This document shows positions 1 to 7,942 of a stretch of DNA of 64,000 bases, piece by piece. The DNA comes from an uncultured Bacteroidales bacterium (GTDB lineage: Bacteria > Bacteroidota > Bacteroidia > Bacteroidales > UBA932): positions 1-64,000 of the forward strand of contig CALVDH010000012.1 in assembly GCA_944326235.1 (NCBI GenBank). The letters are read 5' to 3'. The notes beneath the pieces were generated by a model. The model saw only the letters and a list, made by a program, of their open reading frames with translations, was not told the origin of the DNA and made no database searches. Each line of letters begins with the position of its first letter. The first letter of the stretch is position 1. Made by a program: the position numbers and the translations under genes.

Positions 1-132
1 CTCGAGCACTACATGGTCGGCCTGGACGCAGGTGTGACATTCAACGACAGCGGTGCCCCTTGGCAGGATGACCGCACCATGCTCACTGCCACGGATGCCC
101 GTGCGCTGGTGTACGTGGGTTTCAGATTCTAA
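1..132 (+). CDS. Outer-membrane beta-barrel protein, C-terminal fragment
   Basis: The window opens inside a reading frame whose last 43 residues end in VYVGFRF followed by TAA. An aromatic-rich amphipathic last strand finishing in phenylalanine is the usual C-terminal signature of proteins inserted in the outer membrane by the BAM machinery. The family cannot be named because the rest lies outside the window. Confidence 0.6.
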   Translation, partial: LEHYMVGLDAGVTFNDSGAPWQDDRTMLTATDARALVYVGFRF

Positions 133-143
133 ATTTACCTCGA

Positions 144-233
144 ATGGAGAAAAGCATCCTCGCAGCGGCAACGGTAAGTGCTGCAGCACCTGCTTTTTGT
201 AAAAGGCCGATAAATAAGAACTTACAAAAGTAA
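144..233 (+). CDS. Possible 29-residue small protein
   Basis: An ATG lies 11 bases after the outer-membrane protein stop and opens a 29-codon frame. The product starts with MEKSILAAATVSAAAPAFC, which resembles a short signal or lipoprotein leader, and ends in a basic tail. The position suggests cotranscription with the upstream gene. No family is recognised. The frame contains a perfect 12-bp palindrome (178-189), so chance is a real alternative. Confidence 0.25.
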   Translation: MEKSILAAATVSAAAPAFCKRPINKNLQK

Positions 234-239
234 CGAGAG

Positions 240-269
240 CTTTTCGTACACCCCGAAGTGTCCGAAAAG
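240..269. repeat. Hairpin palindrome in intergenic region
   Basis: CTTTTCG at 240-246 pairs with CGAAAAG at 263-269, and ACAC at 248-251 with GTGT at 258-261, around a six-base loop. It sits about 110 bases after the outer-membrane protein stop and has no T-tract, so a terminator role is uncertain. Apart from this, the small frame at 144-233 and the REP at 378-428, nothing else is seen in 133-436. Confidence 0.4.
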
Positions 270-377
270 AACACGTTGAAAATAGAACGTATTGATAATG
301 AGGTGATTGTGATTTTATGCCGTGTATCTGCTTACCGTTGTCTGAAATCAATAAACAAGAGCGGCTTGCGGCATGTT

Positions 378-428
378 CGGAGCGAAGCGACCAAGCCTCC
401 CCTCAGGTCAGGGGAGGTCTGGAGGGGG
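378..428 (-). repeat. REP-like hairpin element next to tRNA-Ser
   Basis: Read on the minus strand this contains a CCAGACC arm, a hairpin with arms CCTCCCCT and AGGGGAGG, and a tail GCTTGGTCGCTTCGCTCCG. The same arrangement occurs three times after tRNA-Pro (45101-45150, 45220-45269, 45336-45385) with a slightly different hairpin. In both places it lies downstream of a tRNA in the direction of tRNA transcription. This points to an interspersed, tRNA-associated repeat family. Confidence 0.75.
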
Positions 429-436
429 TAGAAAAT

Positions 437-464
437 AGCCCGCAGCAACGCTGCAGGCTTTTTT
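437..464. terminator. Hairpin terminator near tRNA-Ser
   Basis: GCCCGCAGC and GCTGCAGGC form a nine-base stem with one mismatch around AAC, followed on the plus strand by TTTTTT. Minus-strand transcripts from tRNA-Ser would also pass this hairpin directly after the tRNA, with a weaker T-rich tail. It may act in both directions. Confidence 0.5.
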
Positions 465-468
465 AGTG

Positions 469-553
469 CGGAGGCGGAGGGATTCGAACCCCCGGAACGT
501 TGCCGTTCAACAGTTTTCAAGACTGCCGCCATCGACCACTCGGCCACACCTCC
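469..553 (-). tRNA. tRNA-Ser (anticodon TGA)
   Basis: The minus strand folds into an 85-base tRNA. The acceptor arm GGAGGTG pairs with CGCCTCC with one G-U, the anticodon loop is CTTGAAA giving TGA, a long variable arm marks a class II serine tRNA, and the T-loop is TTCGAAT. The discriminator is G and CCA is not encoded. Confidence 0.95.
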
Positions 554-580
554 ATGTCCCTTCATTTCTGAATCGGGCGG

Positions 581-611
581 CAAAGATAGGAATTATTTCC
601 AAACGAGCAAA
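581..611 (-). promoter_or_regulatory. Bacteroidetes promoter for tRNA-Ser
   Basis: On the minus strand TTTG is followed by 19 bases and TATCTTTG (588 to 581), the Bacteroidetes -33/-7 pattern. It ends 28 bases before the tRNA 5' end. It starts right beside the stop codon of the peptidase gene at 613. Confidence 0.7.
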
Positions 612-612
612 A

Positions 613-1926
613 TTATCTTCGTCCGACGTCCGGGAGGTCTCTGGGCCCCGGACTCTTATCATCGTATTTGATGTAGAAGGTCCTTACCGCCGTGGAGTCA
701 GAGTCATTGTCTGTTATCGTCAGACTTTTCAAACTGAACTGTCTGATAGCGTCAGTGACATCCGTGACTATCCCCATCTCGACAGCATCGGCCAATTCGA
801 GATGAATGGTAAATGACTGCCAGGAGTCGGGAACGAACTCGTTGCTTATCCAGCCGATATCGCCGAGGTCACGCTGTTCTCCGTTTACAGTGCAGGAATA
901 CTCTCCGTCCTGTTTTGTTATGGCGATGTGAATGACTGAATCTTTCTGGATAGCATCGTCAGGTGCGGGCTGCCCGCTCACGGGGTCTGAGATGCCGGAA
1001 GCATAGGGCGGAAGTGTCTGATCCTTGGTCCCGCAGCCGAACGCGAGGAAGGTGGCGGTGAGCAGCGGGAGGGCGGCGGCCAGCCTCAGTGAGGCGTAGC
1101 GGCCGAGTCGTGTCTTTGTCATCATAATAAACCGTTTTTTTGTGAGTGAGTGATTCAACCCGCTGGATATATCCGGATTATAACCAAAGAGTTGCTTGAA
1201 GATGGCTGTTCTATATAGAGTCAGGTCATTTCCTTCGTTGAGAACGTCGCGGTCGGCCTCCCATTCCTGCACCTCCTTCAGGTCCTTCTCGGCTATCCAC
1301 AGGAAAGGGTTGAACCACAGCAGGCTGCGCAGGACGGAGAGGACGAGCCTCTCGTAGGAATGCCGGTGCCGGACGTGGCTGACCTCGTGGGAGAGAATCA
1401 TCCGGCGCTCGGAGGGGCTGTAGTTGAAGCCCATGTAAACCGTCCGCAGGAATGAGAACGGGGTCCGTATCTTCCCGCTCTCGGCTAAAGTCCAGCCCTC
1501 CATGCGGGTCAGTCGGGCTCCCCGGCGCAGGCGGCGTATCCGTATGACATTCAGGCCTATCAGGACAATAGAGGCTGCGGCGGTCACTCCATAGGCGGCA
1601 GCGGCCGTTTTCAGGACAATGGCCTTCGCGGAGGTTTTCCGGGAGGTGGCGGCATCCTCTGCCGTGGCCCCGCCGTAGCCTCCGTCCTCCGGGAGCAGGC
1701 TCCCCCGGAATTCGTGGAGTACGGCCTTCTCCTTTGCTGCGGGCTCCGGGGCGGGGGAGTACAGCGGCACGTCGAGGGCGGGGATGAGGGCTGCGAGCAG
1801 CATTGTCCCGACGATGTATGCCCGGCACAGCCTGTAGCCGACCTTTCCTGCCAGCAGCCACCGGTACAGGACCAGGAACAAGCCGCTGCAGATCAGTACC
1901 TCTATTATGTATTCGACTGTCTTCAT
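613..1926 (-). CDS. M56 family (BlaR1-like) membrane metallopeptidase
   Basis: The 437-residue protein is an antirepressor-type membrane peptidase of family M56, which senses cell-envelope signals and relieves repression by BlaI-type proteins. N-terminal helices begin MKTVEYIIEVLICSGLFLVL. A zinc motif HEVSH followed by EWEAD supplies the HExxH and third ligand, and a further hydrophobic segment around residue 290 leads to a polar C-terminal domain. ATG at 1926 is chosen because it lies five bases after the blaI-like stop; the frame remains open upstream only in shadow of that gene. The C-terminal domain is not the penicillin-binding domain of classical BlaR1, so the ligand is unknown. Confidence 0.88.
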   Translation of the reverse strand: MKTVEYIIEVLICSGLFLVLYRWLLAGKVGYRLCRAYIVGTMLLAALIPALDVPLYSPAPEPAAKEKAVLHEFRGSLLPEDGGYGGATAEDAATSRKTSAKAIVLKTAAAAYGVTAAASIVLIGLNVIRIRRLRRGARLTRMEGWTLAESGKIRTPFSFLRTVYMGFNYSPSERRMILSHEVSHVRHRHSYERLVLSVLRSLLWFNPFLWIAEKDLKEVQEWEADRDVLNEGNDLTLYRTAIFKQLFGYNPDISSGLNHSLTKKRFIMMTKTRLGRYASLRLAAALPLLTATFLAFGCGTKDQTLPPYASGISDPVSGQPAPDDAIQKDSVIHIAITKQDGEYSCTVNGEQRDLGDIGWISNEFVPDSWQSFTIHLELADAVEMGIVTDVTDAIRQFSLKSLTITDNDSDSTAVRTFYIKYDDKSPGPRDLPDVGRR

Positions 1927-1931
1927 GTTTT

Positions 1932-2315
1932 TTATTTGCCTGAGTTGAGGATCCTTAGGATCTCGTCGGTCTCCTCCACCGAGATGGACTTCTGCGAGGA
2001 GAAGAAGTTGACCATCCGGCTGACTGATCCGTCGAAGAAGTTGTTCAGTACCGTGCGCATGTATGTGCCTGTGTACTCTTCCTTCGCCACGAGCGGAAAG
2101 TATTCGTAGGTCCGTCCGTAGGCCTTGTGCGAGACGAAGCCCTTGCTTTCCAGTATCCGTACGATGGTCGATACCGTGTTGTACGCCGGCCGCGGCTCGG
2201 GCATCTCCTCTAAGATATCGTGTACCAGCACCTTCCCCTTCTTCCAGATTACCTGCATTATCTCGAGCTCTGCGCGTGTGAGCTCCTGCCGTTCTTCCTT
2301 GACTATTTTTGCCAT
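1932..2315 (-). CDS. BlaI/MecI/CopY family transcriptional repressor
   Basis: A 127-residue winged-helix repressor starting MAKIVKEERQELTRAELEIMQVIW. The segment PRPAYNTVSTIVRILESKGFV is the recognition-helix region typical of BlaI/MecI, and the C-terminal helices mediate dimerisation and carry the proteolysis site in this family. It is cotranscribed with the M56 peptidase five bases downstream, the standard sensor-repressor pair. An upstream ATG exists at 2345, but 2315 gives the conserved N-terminus. Perfect palindromes cover its own promoter, so autoregulation is likely. Confidence 0.93.
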   Translation of the reverse strand: MAKIVKEERQELTRAELEIMQVIWKKGKVLVHDILEEMPEPRPAYNTVSTIVRILESKGFVSHKAYGRTYEYFPLVAKEEYTGTYMRTVLNNFFDGSVSRMVNFFSSQKSISVEETDEILRILNSGK

Positions 2316-2342
2316 GATGTGTGTAGTTTCTGTTTCTGACCA

Positions 2343-2387
2343 CAAAGCTATAACTAAATTTTTAAATATACAACTAAATATTTAGTT
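2343..2387 (-). promoter_or_regulatory. blaI-like promoter with palindromic operator
   Basis: On the minus strand TTG (2373 to 2371), 20 bases, then TAGCTTTG (2350 to 2343) form a Bacteroidetes promoter. A perfect 16-bp palindrome AACTAAAT/ATTTAGTT at 2372-2387 overlaps the -33 element, and a second half-site AACTAAAT lies at 2352-2359 next to the -7 box. This is the expected placement for repressor binding. Confidence 0.6.
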
Positions 2388-2410
2388 AATTCCGTCGCCG
2401 GAGCCTGTGA

Positions 2411-2470
2411 TGTATGAAATTTTGACAATTTCAAAAAATCATACACCGGAATGTATGAAATGTGTACAAT
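2411..2470. promoter_or_regulatory. Direct and inverted repeats upstream of the permease gene
   Basis: TGTATGAAAT occurs at 2411-2420 and again near 2452-2461, and TGTATGA is matched by TCATACA between them. TGTA/TACA half-sites are typical of BlaI-type and other dimeric regulators. The stretch lies between the divergent blaI-like and permease genes and could serve either. No clear promoter is seen. Confidence 0.35.
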
Positions 2471-2586
2471 TAAGATGGATGTAGAATGTGATAAGATATT
2501 GTAAAAGAGCAAGTTATAAATATTGGCACGATTTTGGTTATAAGAGTGGGCAAACAAAAATGTAAAATGTTTAAATACTATAACCA

Positions 2587-4962
2587 ATGAAATCGTTCCT
2601 CAACTTCATCCGCAAGAACGGGCTCTATGCCTTTATCAACCTTTTCGGTCTGACGGTCTCCCTGGCCTTCGTGCTGCTGCTGGCAGTGTTCGTGAGCCGG
2701 CAGCTGACCACCGACGCGTTCCAGAAGAATGCCGACCGCATCTATCTCTATGCCAATGAGAATTTTATCGGCAGCGCGTACTATTTCCAGAAGCACATGC
2801 TGGACCATTTTCCTGAGGTGGAGAAGGCTACCTCCTATCTCTCGGCCTCCGGTATGTCCGGCCTCGGAGAACTGACTGTCGCGGGCAGCACCACGGCTGT
2901 GACGGCTCAGACCTCATACGCCGACAGTTCCTTCTTCGATATGTTCTCATTCCCTCTGCTCAGCGGCTCCGTCGAGGCGTGGAAGGCATCGGACCGAAGC
3001 GCGGTCATCAGCCGGAGCTTTGCCGACGCGCATTTTCCCGGCAGGGACCCGGTCGGTCAGACGTTGACCTACAATGTCCTGGGCGAGGATGAGGGATACA
3101 CGTTTACGATAGCGGCGGTGATGGAGGATATCGACCATTCGGTCATCAAGTACTGCGACGTGATGTGCCGGGCCGATTTCATGACGGAACTCAACAGTGC
3201 CAACGACGAGGAGATGAGCAACACGGGTATGTTCGACACCTTCATCATGACCTGGCCGAACTCCGATATACAGGCTAAGATACCGGAGATCAGGGACTAC
3301 TTAGGAGAAGTGTGGTGGGCTTACTCGGAGAATATGGTGGACAAGGTCTTCTTCATTCCCCTCAGGGACGTATATTTCTTCGATGAGTCCCAGTCCTTTA
3401 CGGGCAATATCAATCAGGGCGACAGTCAGCTGGTAAGGATTCTGCTGGCCGCCTGCATCATCCTGATGCTGTTCGCCGTGCTCAACTATATCAACCTGAC
3501 CGTGGCCCAGTCGGGACGCCGCGCCAAGGAGATGGCCACCCGCCGGCTGCTCGGAGAGAGCAGGGCAGGGGTGATATGGAGGATGATAGCGGAGGCCACT
3601 GTATTTGCAGCCGTATCGACGGTGCTGGCGGTGCTGATAGCCGAGGCCCTGGCCCCGTACGCCTCCCGGTTGCTCGGTTATGAGTTCTCGGTACTGGCGG
3701 AGATTACCCTGCCCATAGCCCTGCTTATTGTCATAGGAATAGCTCTCATAGGCTTCCTCTCGGGCATTATCCCCGCGCTGACGATTTCCAGGGCAAAGCC
3801 TATCGACATCGTGCGCGGCTCGTTCAACCTGCAGATCCGTTCGTGGTTCGGCAAGGCGCTGATAGTCATCCAGCAGGTGGTGGCGGTGGCCATGATAGCC
3901 GTGTCCCTGATGATGTTCTTCCAGATAAGGGCGATGATCCACGCTCCGCTGGGGTACAATACCGAGGACATCCTCGACGTGTCCAGCGAGGTCTTTACTT
4001 CAGGGGCGCAGATAAGGGAGTTCCGGGATGCCGTGGAGGCCCTGCCCTTCGTGGAGGCCGTGGGTTTCGGAGAGGGTACTCCGCTGTACGGCACCAATAA
4101 CTATACCCGTTACTATCAAGGCGGTCTGCTCGGTTTTCAGCTGATACGCGGCGATGCGGAGTATTTCGACATTCTGGGTCTGAGGCTGAAGTCGGACAAT
4201 CACCTGGCGGACAAGTCGGCCTGGTACTGGAATGAATACGCCTTCAAGGAGGCCGGCCTGCCTGAGACCGCTGCGGAATGTACTTTCGGAAATGAGAAAT
4301 ACGGCTATGAGACGGAACCTGTGGCAGGAGTCTACTACGACTTCAAGATCAGGCCTCTGCTCTACGACCAGTCGGCGGCCCAGATCTACAGGTACGATGT
4401 CTATCCGGAGAACCGCACTCCCTGGAACGTCATTATCAAGATTGCCGGCGACCATGCCGCGGCTTACGACCGCATAGCCGAAGTCTACAGCCGCATCAGG
4501 CCGGACGGTGCTTTCGACGCCTCCTACATCGAGGACCAGATAGAGGCTACATTCACCCAGTATATCCAGCTGCAGAAGATAATCATCATCTTCACCGTGA
4601 TAGCGATATTCGTCTCGTCCCTCGGCCTGTTCGCCATGAGTACCTACTACATCCGGGCCCGCAGCCGCAACATCGCCGTGGAGAAGGTCTTCGGTGCCGA
4701 CAAGGGCCTCATCCTGCGGCAGATCGCCTCGTCCTACCTGCTGCTCTCGCTGATTGCCTTTGTCGTCTCCGTTCCCGTCAGCTGGCTGCTCACCGACGCA
4801 TGGCTCAGCCAGTTCTCCTACACCGCCGCTCCATGGCTCCAGTGGGTTCTCATCCTAGCTTCCGGAGTCCTCTCCTGCGCCATTGCCTTCCTCACGATTC
4901 TCTACCAGAGCATTGTCGCCATCAATACAGCTCCAGTCATCGCGCTGCGCAAGGAGGACTGA
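2587..4962 (+). CDS. FtsX/MacB-type ABC transporter permease
   Basis: A 791-residue protein with two FtsX-like repeats. A membrane helix near residues 10-35 is followed by a MacB-like periplasmic core, three helices around 280-420, a second periplasmic domain, and three helices in the last 130 residues. The segment YYIRARSRNIAVEKVFGADKGLILRQ is the typical cytoplasmic loop of these permeases. Such proteins work with a separate ATPase in mechanotransmission rather than classical transport. No ATPase gene is adjacent, so the partner is elsewhere. Neighbouring BlaI/M56 genes may link it to envelope stress, but that is inference. Confidence 0.9.
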   Translation: MKSFLNFIRKNGLYAFINLFGLTVSLAFVLLLAVFVSRQLTTDAFQKNADRIYLYANENFIGSAYYFQKHMLDHFPEVEKATSYLSASGMSGLGELTVAGSTTAVTAQTSYADSSFFDMFSFPLLSGSVEAWKASDRSAVISRSFADAHFPGRDPVGQTLTYNVLGEDEGYTFTIAAVMEDIDHSVIKYCDVMCRADFMTELNSANDEEMSNTGMFDTFIMTWPNSDIQAKIPEIRDYLGEVWWAYSENMVDKVFFIPLRDVYFFDESQSFTGNINQGDSQLVRILLAACIILMLFAVLNYINLTVAQSGRRAKEMATRRLLGESRAGVIWRMIAEATVFAAVSTVLAVLIAEALAPYASRLLGYEFSVLAEITLPIALLIVIGIALIGFLSGIIPALTISRAKPIDIVRGSFNLQIRSWFGKALIVIQQVVAVAMIAVSLMMFFQIRAMIHAPLGYNTEDILDVSSEVFTSGAQIREFRDAVEALPFVEAVGFGEGTPLYGTNNYTRYYQGGLLGFQLIRGDAEYFDILGLRLKSDNHLADKSAWYWNEYAFKEAGLPETAAECTFGNEKYGYETEPVAGVYYDFKIRPLLYDQSAAQIYRYDVYPENRTPWNVIIKIAGDHAAAYDRIAEVYSRIRPDGAFDASYIEDQIEATFTQYIQLQKIIIIFTVIAIFVSSLGLFAMSTYYIRARSRNIAVEKVFGADKGLILRQIASSYLLLSLIAFVVSVPVSWLLTDAWLSQFSYTAAPWLQWVLILASGVLSCAIAFLTILYQSIVAINTAPVIALRKED

Positions 4963-5022
4963 TTACTTTTTCCGCTTGACGGTATTTGTGAGTTCTCTCA
5001 CTTCTTCGGGAGGGATCGTATG

Positions 5023-5055
5023 ACAGAGGTTGTCGAAATTTTCGATAACCTCTGT
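5023..5055. terminator. Long stem-loop after the permease gene
   Basis: Arms at 5023-5037 and 5041-5055 pair over 15 positions with one G-U and a three-base loop. It is the first of two consecutive strong hairpins between convergent genes, so it could end transcripts from either side. Confidence 0.6.
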
Positions 5056-5057
5056 TG

Positions 5058-5095
5058 TTTAAGGTCGAATTTTTCGACCTTAAATTGTTTTTCCG
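5058..5095 (+). terminator. Second stem-loop with T-rich tail
   Basis: A 12-bp perfect stem (5058-5069 with 5073-5084) has a TTT loop and is followed by TTGTTTTT, a good intrinsic terminator for the permease gene. Its core GTCGAA resembles that of the preceding hairpin. Confidence 0.65.
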
Positions 5096-5129
5096 TCAGT
5101 AGTGATAGGATAATAGTTTAAGTTTCCCT

Positions 5130-5146
5130 ACTCCTTCCGAATGAGT
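5130..5146. repeat. Short palindrome related to the 45.9-46.0 kb family
   Basis: ACTCCTTCCGAATGAGT differs at one base from the perfect palindrome ACTCCTTCCGAAGGAGT found at 46019-46035. It lies in the gap between the permease terminator and the acetyltransferase gene. Confidence 0.45.
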
Positions 5147-5165
5147 CAGATACTTGCCGAAGGAA

Positions 5166-5720
5166 TTACAGCCAGCGGAGGATACGCGCGGGATTGCCGG
5201 CGCAGATGGTGTGTGGCGGGACGCTGCGGGTGACGACGCTGCCGGCTCCGATGACGGAGCCCTCGCCGATGGTGACGCCGGGGAGGACGGTGACATTGCC
5301 GCCGAGCCAGACATTGTCCCCGATGGTGATGGGGAGGGCCTTCTCGATGCCCTTGTTGCGCTCCTGCGCGTCGAGGGGGTGGACGGCGGTGAGCAGGCTG
5401 CAGCCCGGACCTATGAAGACGTGGGAGCCGATGGTGACGGGGGCCTCGTCGAGTACGGTCAGGTTGAAATTGATATAGGTATCGTCACCTATGGATATCT
5501 GGGTGCCGTAGTCGCATAAGAAGGGGGAGAGGATGGTGACCCCGCGTCCCATGTGGCCTATGAGAGAGCGCAGGAGAGTGTCGCGGGCATCAGTGTCTCT
5601 GGGATGCAGCCGGTTGAGCTCATATATCTTGTCGCGGCAGGCGTACAGTTCGGAAAGCAGTTCGGAGTCGGATGCGGCATCGTACAATTCGCCGCCGAGC
5701 ATTTTCTCCTTCTCAGTCAT
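5166..5720 (-). CDS. Sugar O-acetyltransferase (Maa/NodL/LacA type)
   Basis: A 184-residue acetyl-CoA-dependent acetyltransferase. The N-terminal Maa segment starts MTEKEKMLGGELYDA, and the rest is a left-handed beta helix of hexapeptide repeats, with YINFNLTVLDEAPVTIGSHV and IGDNVWLGGNVTVLPGVTIG as its clearest turns. The histidine in AVHPLD matches the catalytic histidine of the family. It ends with the usual GNPARILR turn. The frame remains open upstream to 5795, but 5720 gives the conserved start. The exact sugar substrate cannot be told from sequence. Confidence 0.93.
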   Translation of the reverse strand: MTEKEKMLGGELYDAASDSELLSELYACRDKIYELNRLHPRDTDARDTLLRSLIGHMGRGVTILSPFLCDYGTQISIGDDTYINFNLTVLDEAPVTIGSHVFIGPGCSLLTAVHPLDAQERNKGIEKALPITIGDNVWLGGNVTVLPGVTIGEGSVIGAGSVVTRSVPPHTICAGNPARILRWL

Positions 5721-5762
5721 AATTTCGTATTCATTGTCGGTTAATAGCTTGTACAAAATTAC

Positions 5763-5770
5763 TATCTTTG
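5763..5770 (+). promoter_or_regulatory. -7 element for the fumarase gene
   Basis: TATCTTTG matches the Bacteroidetes -7 consensus and lies 30 bases before the fumarase start codon. A matching -33 TTTG at the right distance is not clear. Confidence 0.5.
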
Positions 5771-5800
5771 CCATCACGAAACAAACAAATAACAACAGAT

Positions 5801-7441
5801 ATGGAATTCAAATACCAGGAACTTTTCCAGATGGGTGAGGATAATACCAAGTATCATCTTGTCACCAAGGACTATGTGTCCACCGCCCAGTTTGAGGGCG
5901 AGGAGATTCTGAAAGTCGATCCCGAGGGTCTGCGCCTCATTGCCCGCCAGGCTTTCCACGACGTGGCCTTCATGCTCCGTCCCGAGCACAACGAGATGGT
6001 TGCCAAGATTCTCAACGATCCCGAGGCAAGCACCAATGACAAGTCGGTTGCCCTGACCATGCTGCTCAATGCCGACGTGGCCAAGAATCAGAAACTGCCT
6101 TTCTGCCAGGATACCGGCACCGCTATCGTGGTGGCCAAGAAGGGCCGCAAGGTGTGGGTGGACAAGACCGCCGACGGTTCCCGCATCAGCGACGAGGAGG
6201 CTCTCCAGCACGGAGTCTACGATACCTATACCACTGACAATCTCCGTTATTCCCAGACCATTCCCCTGGACATGTACAAGGAGAAGAACTCCGGCAACAA
6301 CCTCCCTGCACAGGTGGACATCTATGCCACCGAGGGCGGAGAGTACAAGTTCCTGTTCATAGCCAAGGGCGGCGGTTCGGCCAACAAGACCTTTCTCTTC
6401 CAGGAAACCAAGGCCCTGCTCAACCCCGAGAAGCTCGAGAGTTTCCTGATCGAGAAGATGAAGACCCTCGGTACTGCGGCCTGCCCTCCTTATCATATCG
6501 CATTCGTCATAGGCGGCTCCTCGGCTGAGACCAATCTCAAGACCGTAAAGCTCGCCTCCGCCAAGTATTACGACAACCTGCCTACCACCGGTGACGAGCT
6601 CGGCCGCGCATTCCGCGACATCGAGCTGGAGCAGAAGCTCTTCAAGGCTGCCTGCAACATCGGGCTCGGAGCCCAGTTCGGCGGTAAGTACTTCGCCCAT
6701 GATATCCGCGTGATCCGTCTGCCACGTCACGGTGCGTCCTGCCCTGTCGGCCTCGGAGTATCCTGCAGCGCGGACCGCAACATCAAGGGTAAGATCAATA
6801 AGGACGGTATCTGGCTCGAAACTCTGGACAACAATCCTATCCGTCTCGTACCCGAAAACCTCCGCGACGGTTTCGCCAAGCATTCCAACGGTGTGCGCAT
6901 CAACCTGAACCGTCCGATGAAGGAAGTTCTGGCCGATCTGTCCAAGTATCCGGTATCGACCTTCCTCCTGCTCGACGGTACGATCATCGTGGGCCGCGAC
7001 ATCGCCCATGCAAAACTGAAAGAGCGCATCGAGCGCGGCGAAGGTCTGCCCCAGTACATGAAGGAGCATCCGATCTACTATGCAGGTCCCGCCAAGACCC
7101 CTGAAGGAATGCCTTCCGGCAGTTTCGGACCCACTACGGCCGGCCGTATGGACAGCTACGTGGACCTCTTCCAGGAGAACGGCGGCAGCATGATCATGAT
7201 CGCCAAGGGCAACCGCAGCCAGCAGGTGACCGATGCCTGCAAGAAGCACGGCGGCTTCTACCTCGGCAGCATAGGCGGCCCTGCAGCCATCCTGGCCCAG
7301 AACAATATCAAGAAAGTAGAGCTCCTCGAGTATCCCGAGCTCGGAATGGAGGCTATCTGGAAGATCGAGGTAGTCGACTTCCCCGCCTTCATCCTCGTGG
7401 ACGACAAGGGCAACGACTTCTTCAAGACTGTCCTCAAATAG
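5801..7441 (+). CDS. fum: Class I fumarate hydratase, [4Fe-4S]
   Basis: A 546-residue single-chain class I fumarase, which interconverts fumarate and malate in the cytoplasm. The N-terminal alpha part contains [17 protein letters not shown] and the [12 protein letters not shown] segment, and the C-terminal beta part contains [15 protein letters not shown] and GSIGGPAA. Conserved cysteines [15 protein letters not shown] and CPVGLGVSC supply the cluster ligands. Translation is taken from MEFKYQE at 5801 since 11 extra upstream codons are not conserved-looking. It has its own -7 element and a strong terminator, so it is probably monocistronic. In Bacteroidales it serves fumarate/succinate fermentation. 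Confidence 0.96.
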   Translation: MEFKYQELFQMGEDNTKYHLVTKDYVSTAQFEGEEILKVDPEGLRLIARQAFHDVAFMLRPEHNEMVAKILNDPEASTNDKSVALTMLLNADVAKNQKLPFCQDTGTAIVVAKKGRKVWVDKTADGSRISDEEALQHGVYDTYTTDNLRYSQTIPLDMYKEKNSGNNLPAQVDIYATEGGEYKFLFIAKGGGSANKTFLFQETKALLNPEKLESFLIEKMKTLGTAACPPYHIAFVIGGSSAETNLKTVKLASAKYYDNLPTTGDELGRAFRDIELEQKLFKAACNIGLGAQFGGKYFAHDIRVIRLPRHGASCPVGLGVSCSADRNIKGKINKDGIWLETLDNNPIRLVPENLRDGFAKHSNGVRINLNRPMKEVLADLSKYPVSTFLLLDGTIIVGRDIAHAKLKERIERGEGLPQYMKEHPIYYAGPAKTPEGMPSGSFGPTTAGRMDSYVDLFQENGGSMIMIAKGNRSQQVTDACKKHGGFYLGSIGGPAAILAQNNIKKVELLEYPELGMEAIWKIEVVDFPAFILVDDKGNDFFKTVLK

Positions 7442-7469
7442 GGAGGCCGTCAGGAATTTTAAGGAAAAT

Positions 7470-7505
7470 GGCCCGGTCCTGCAAGTTCTGCGGACCGGGC
7501 CTTTT
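7470..7505. terminator. Bidirectional terminator after fumarase
   Basis: GGCCCGGTCC at 7470-7479 pairs perfectly with GGACCGGGCC at 7492-7501 and is followed by TTTT. AAAA precedes the stem, so it can also end the convergent DUF454 transcript. Confidence 0.85.
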
Positions 7506-7510
7506 CATGC

Positions 7511-7867
7511 TCATTTCTTAGTCTTGAAAGACAATATGTGAACAGTGACTCCGGCGGCAATGGCGGCCAGCAGAACTCGCAGCCACAGCTGGTGGACCAG
7601 GAAGATACTCAGGGCAATGGTCAGCCACAGGGTCGTGACCGAGACGGCCTTCACCCTCCGGGAGATGCACTTGTGCTCCTGGAAGTCCCTTATGTAAGGC
7701 CCCAGCTTAGGATGCGCCATCAGCCAGGCATGCAGCCGCGGCGCCCCCTTCATCCAGCACCACGCCGTCAGCAGCAGGAACGGAGTGGTCGGCAGCACCG
7801 GCAGGAACATCCCCGCCACTCCCAGTCCCAGCGACACGGCACCCAATATGATCAGCAGATAATTCAT
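7511..7867 (-). CDS. DUF454 (YbaN family) inner-membrane protein
   Basis: A 118-residue protein with N-terminal segment LGLGVAGMFLPVLPTTPFLLL, the hallmark of the YbaN/DUF454 family, and two further hydrophobic helices in the C-terminal half (VTTLWLTIALSIFLV and LRVLLAAIAAGVTV). The polar middle has HPKLGPYIRDF, also conserved. The function of the family is unknown. It ends convergently with the fumarase gene and its upstream side is occupied by the 105-bp repeat array. Confidence 0.9.
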   Translation of the reverse strand: MNYLLIILGAVSLGLGVAGMFLPVLPTTPFLLLTAWCWMKGAPRLHAWLMAHPKLGPYIRDFQEHKCISRRVKAVSVTTLWLTIALSIFLVHQLWLRVLLAAIAAGVTVHILSFKTKK

Positions 7868-7942
7868 GACTCTAATTCATGCCCCAAAAGTAACAAAAAT
7901 CATTTGTCCGCCTCTCCCCGGCCACATTATCCGTCTCCCTTT

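Noticed and set aside
5774..7249. A 491-codon open frame on the minus strand
   Set aside because: It is antisense to the class I fumarase gene; GC-rich codon usage keeps the opposite frame open and the product has no recognisable domain.
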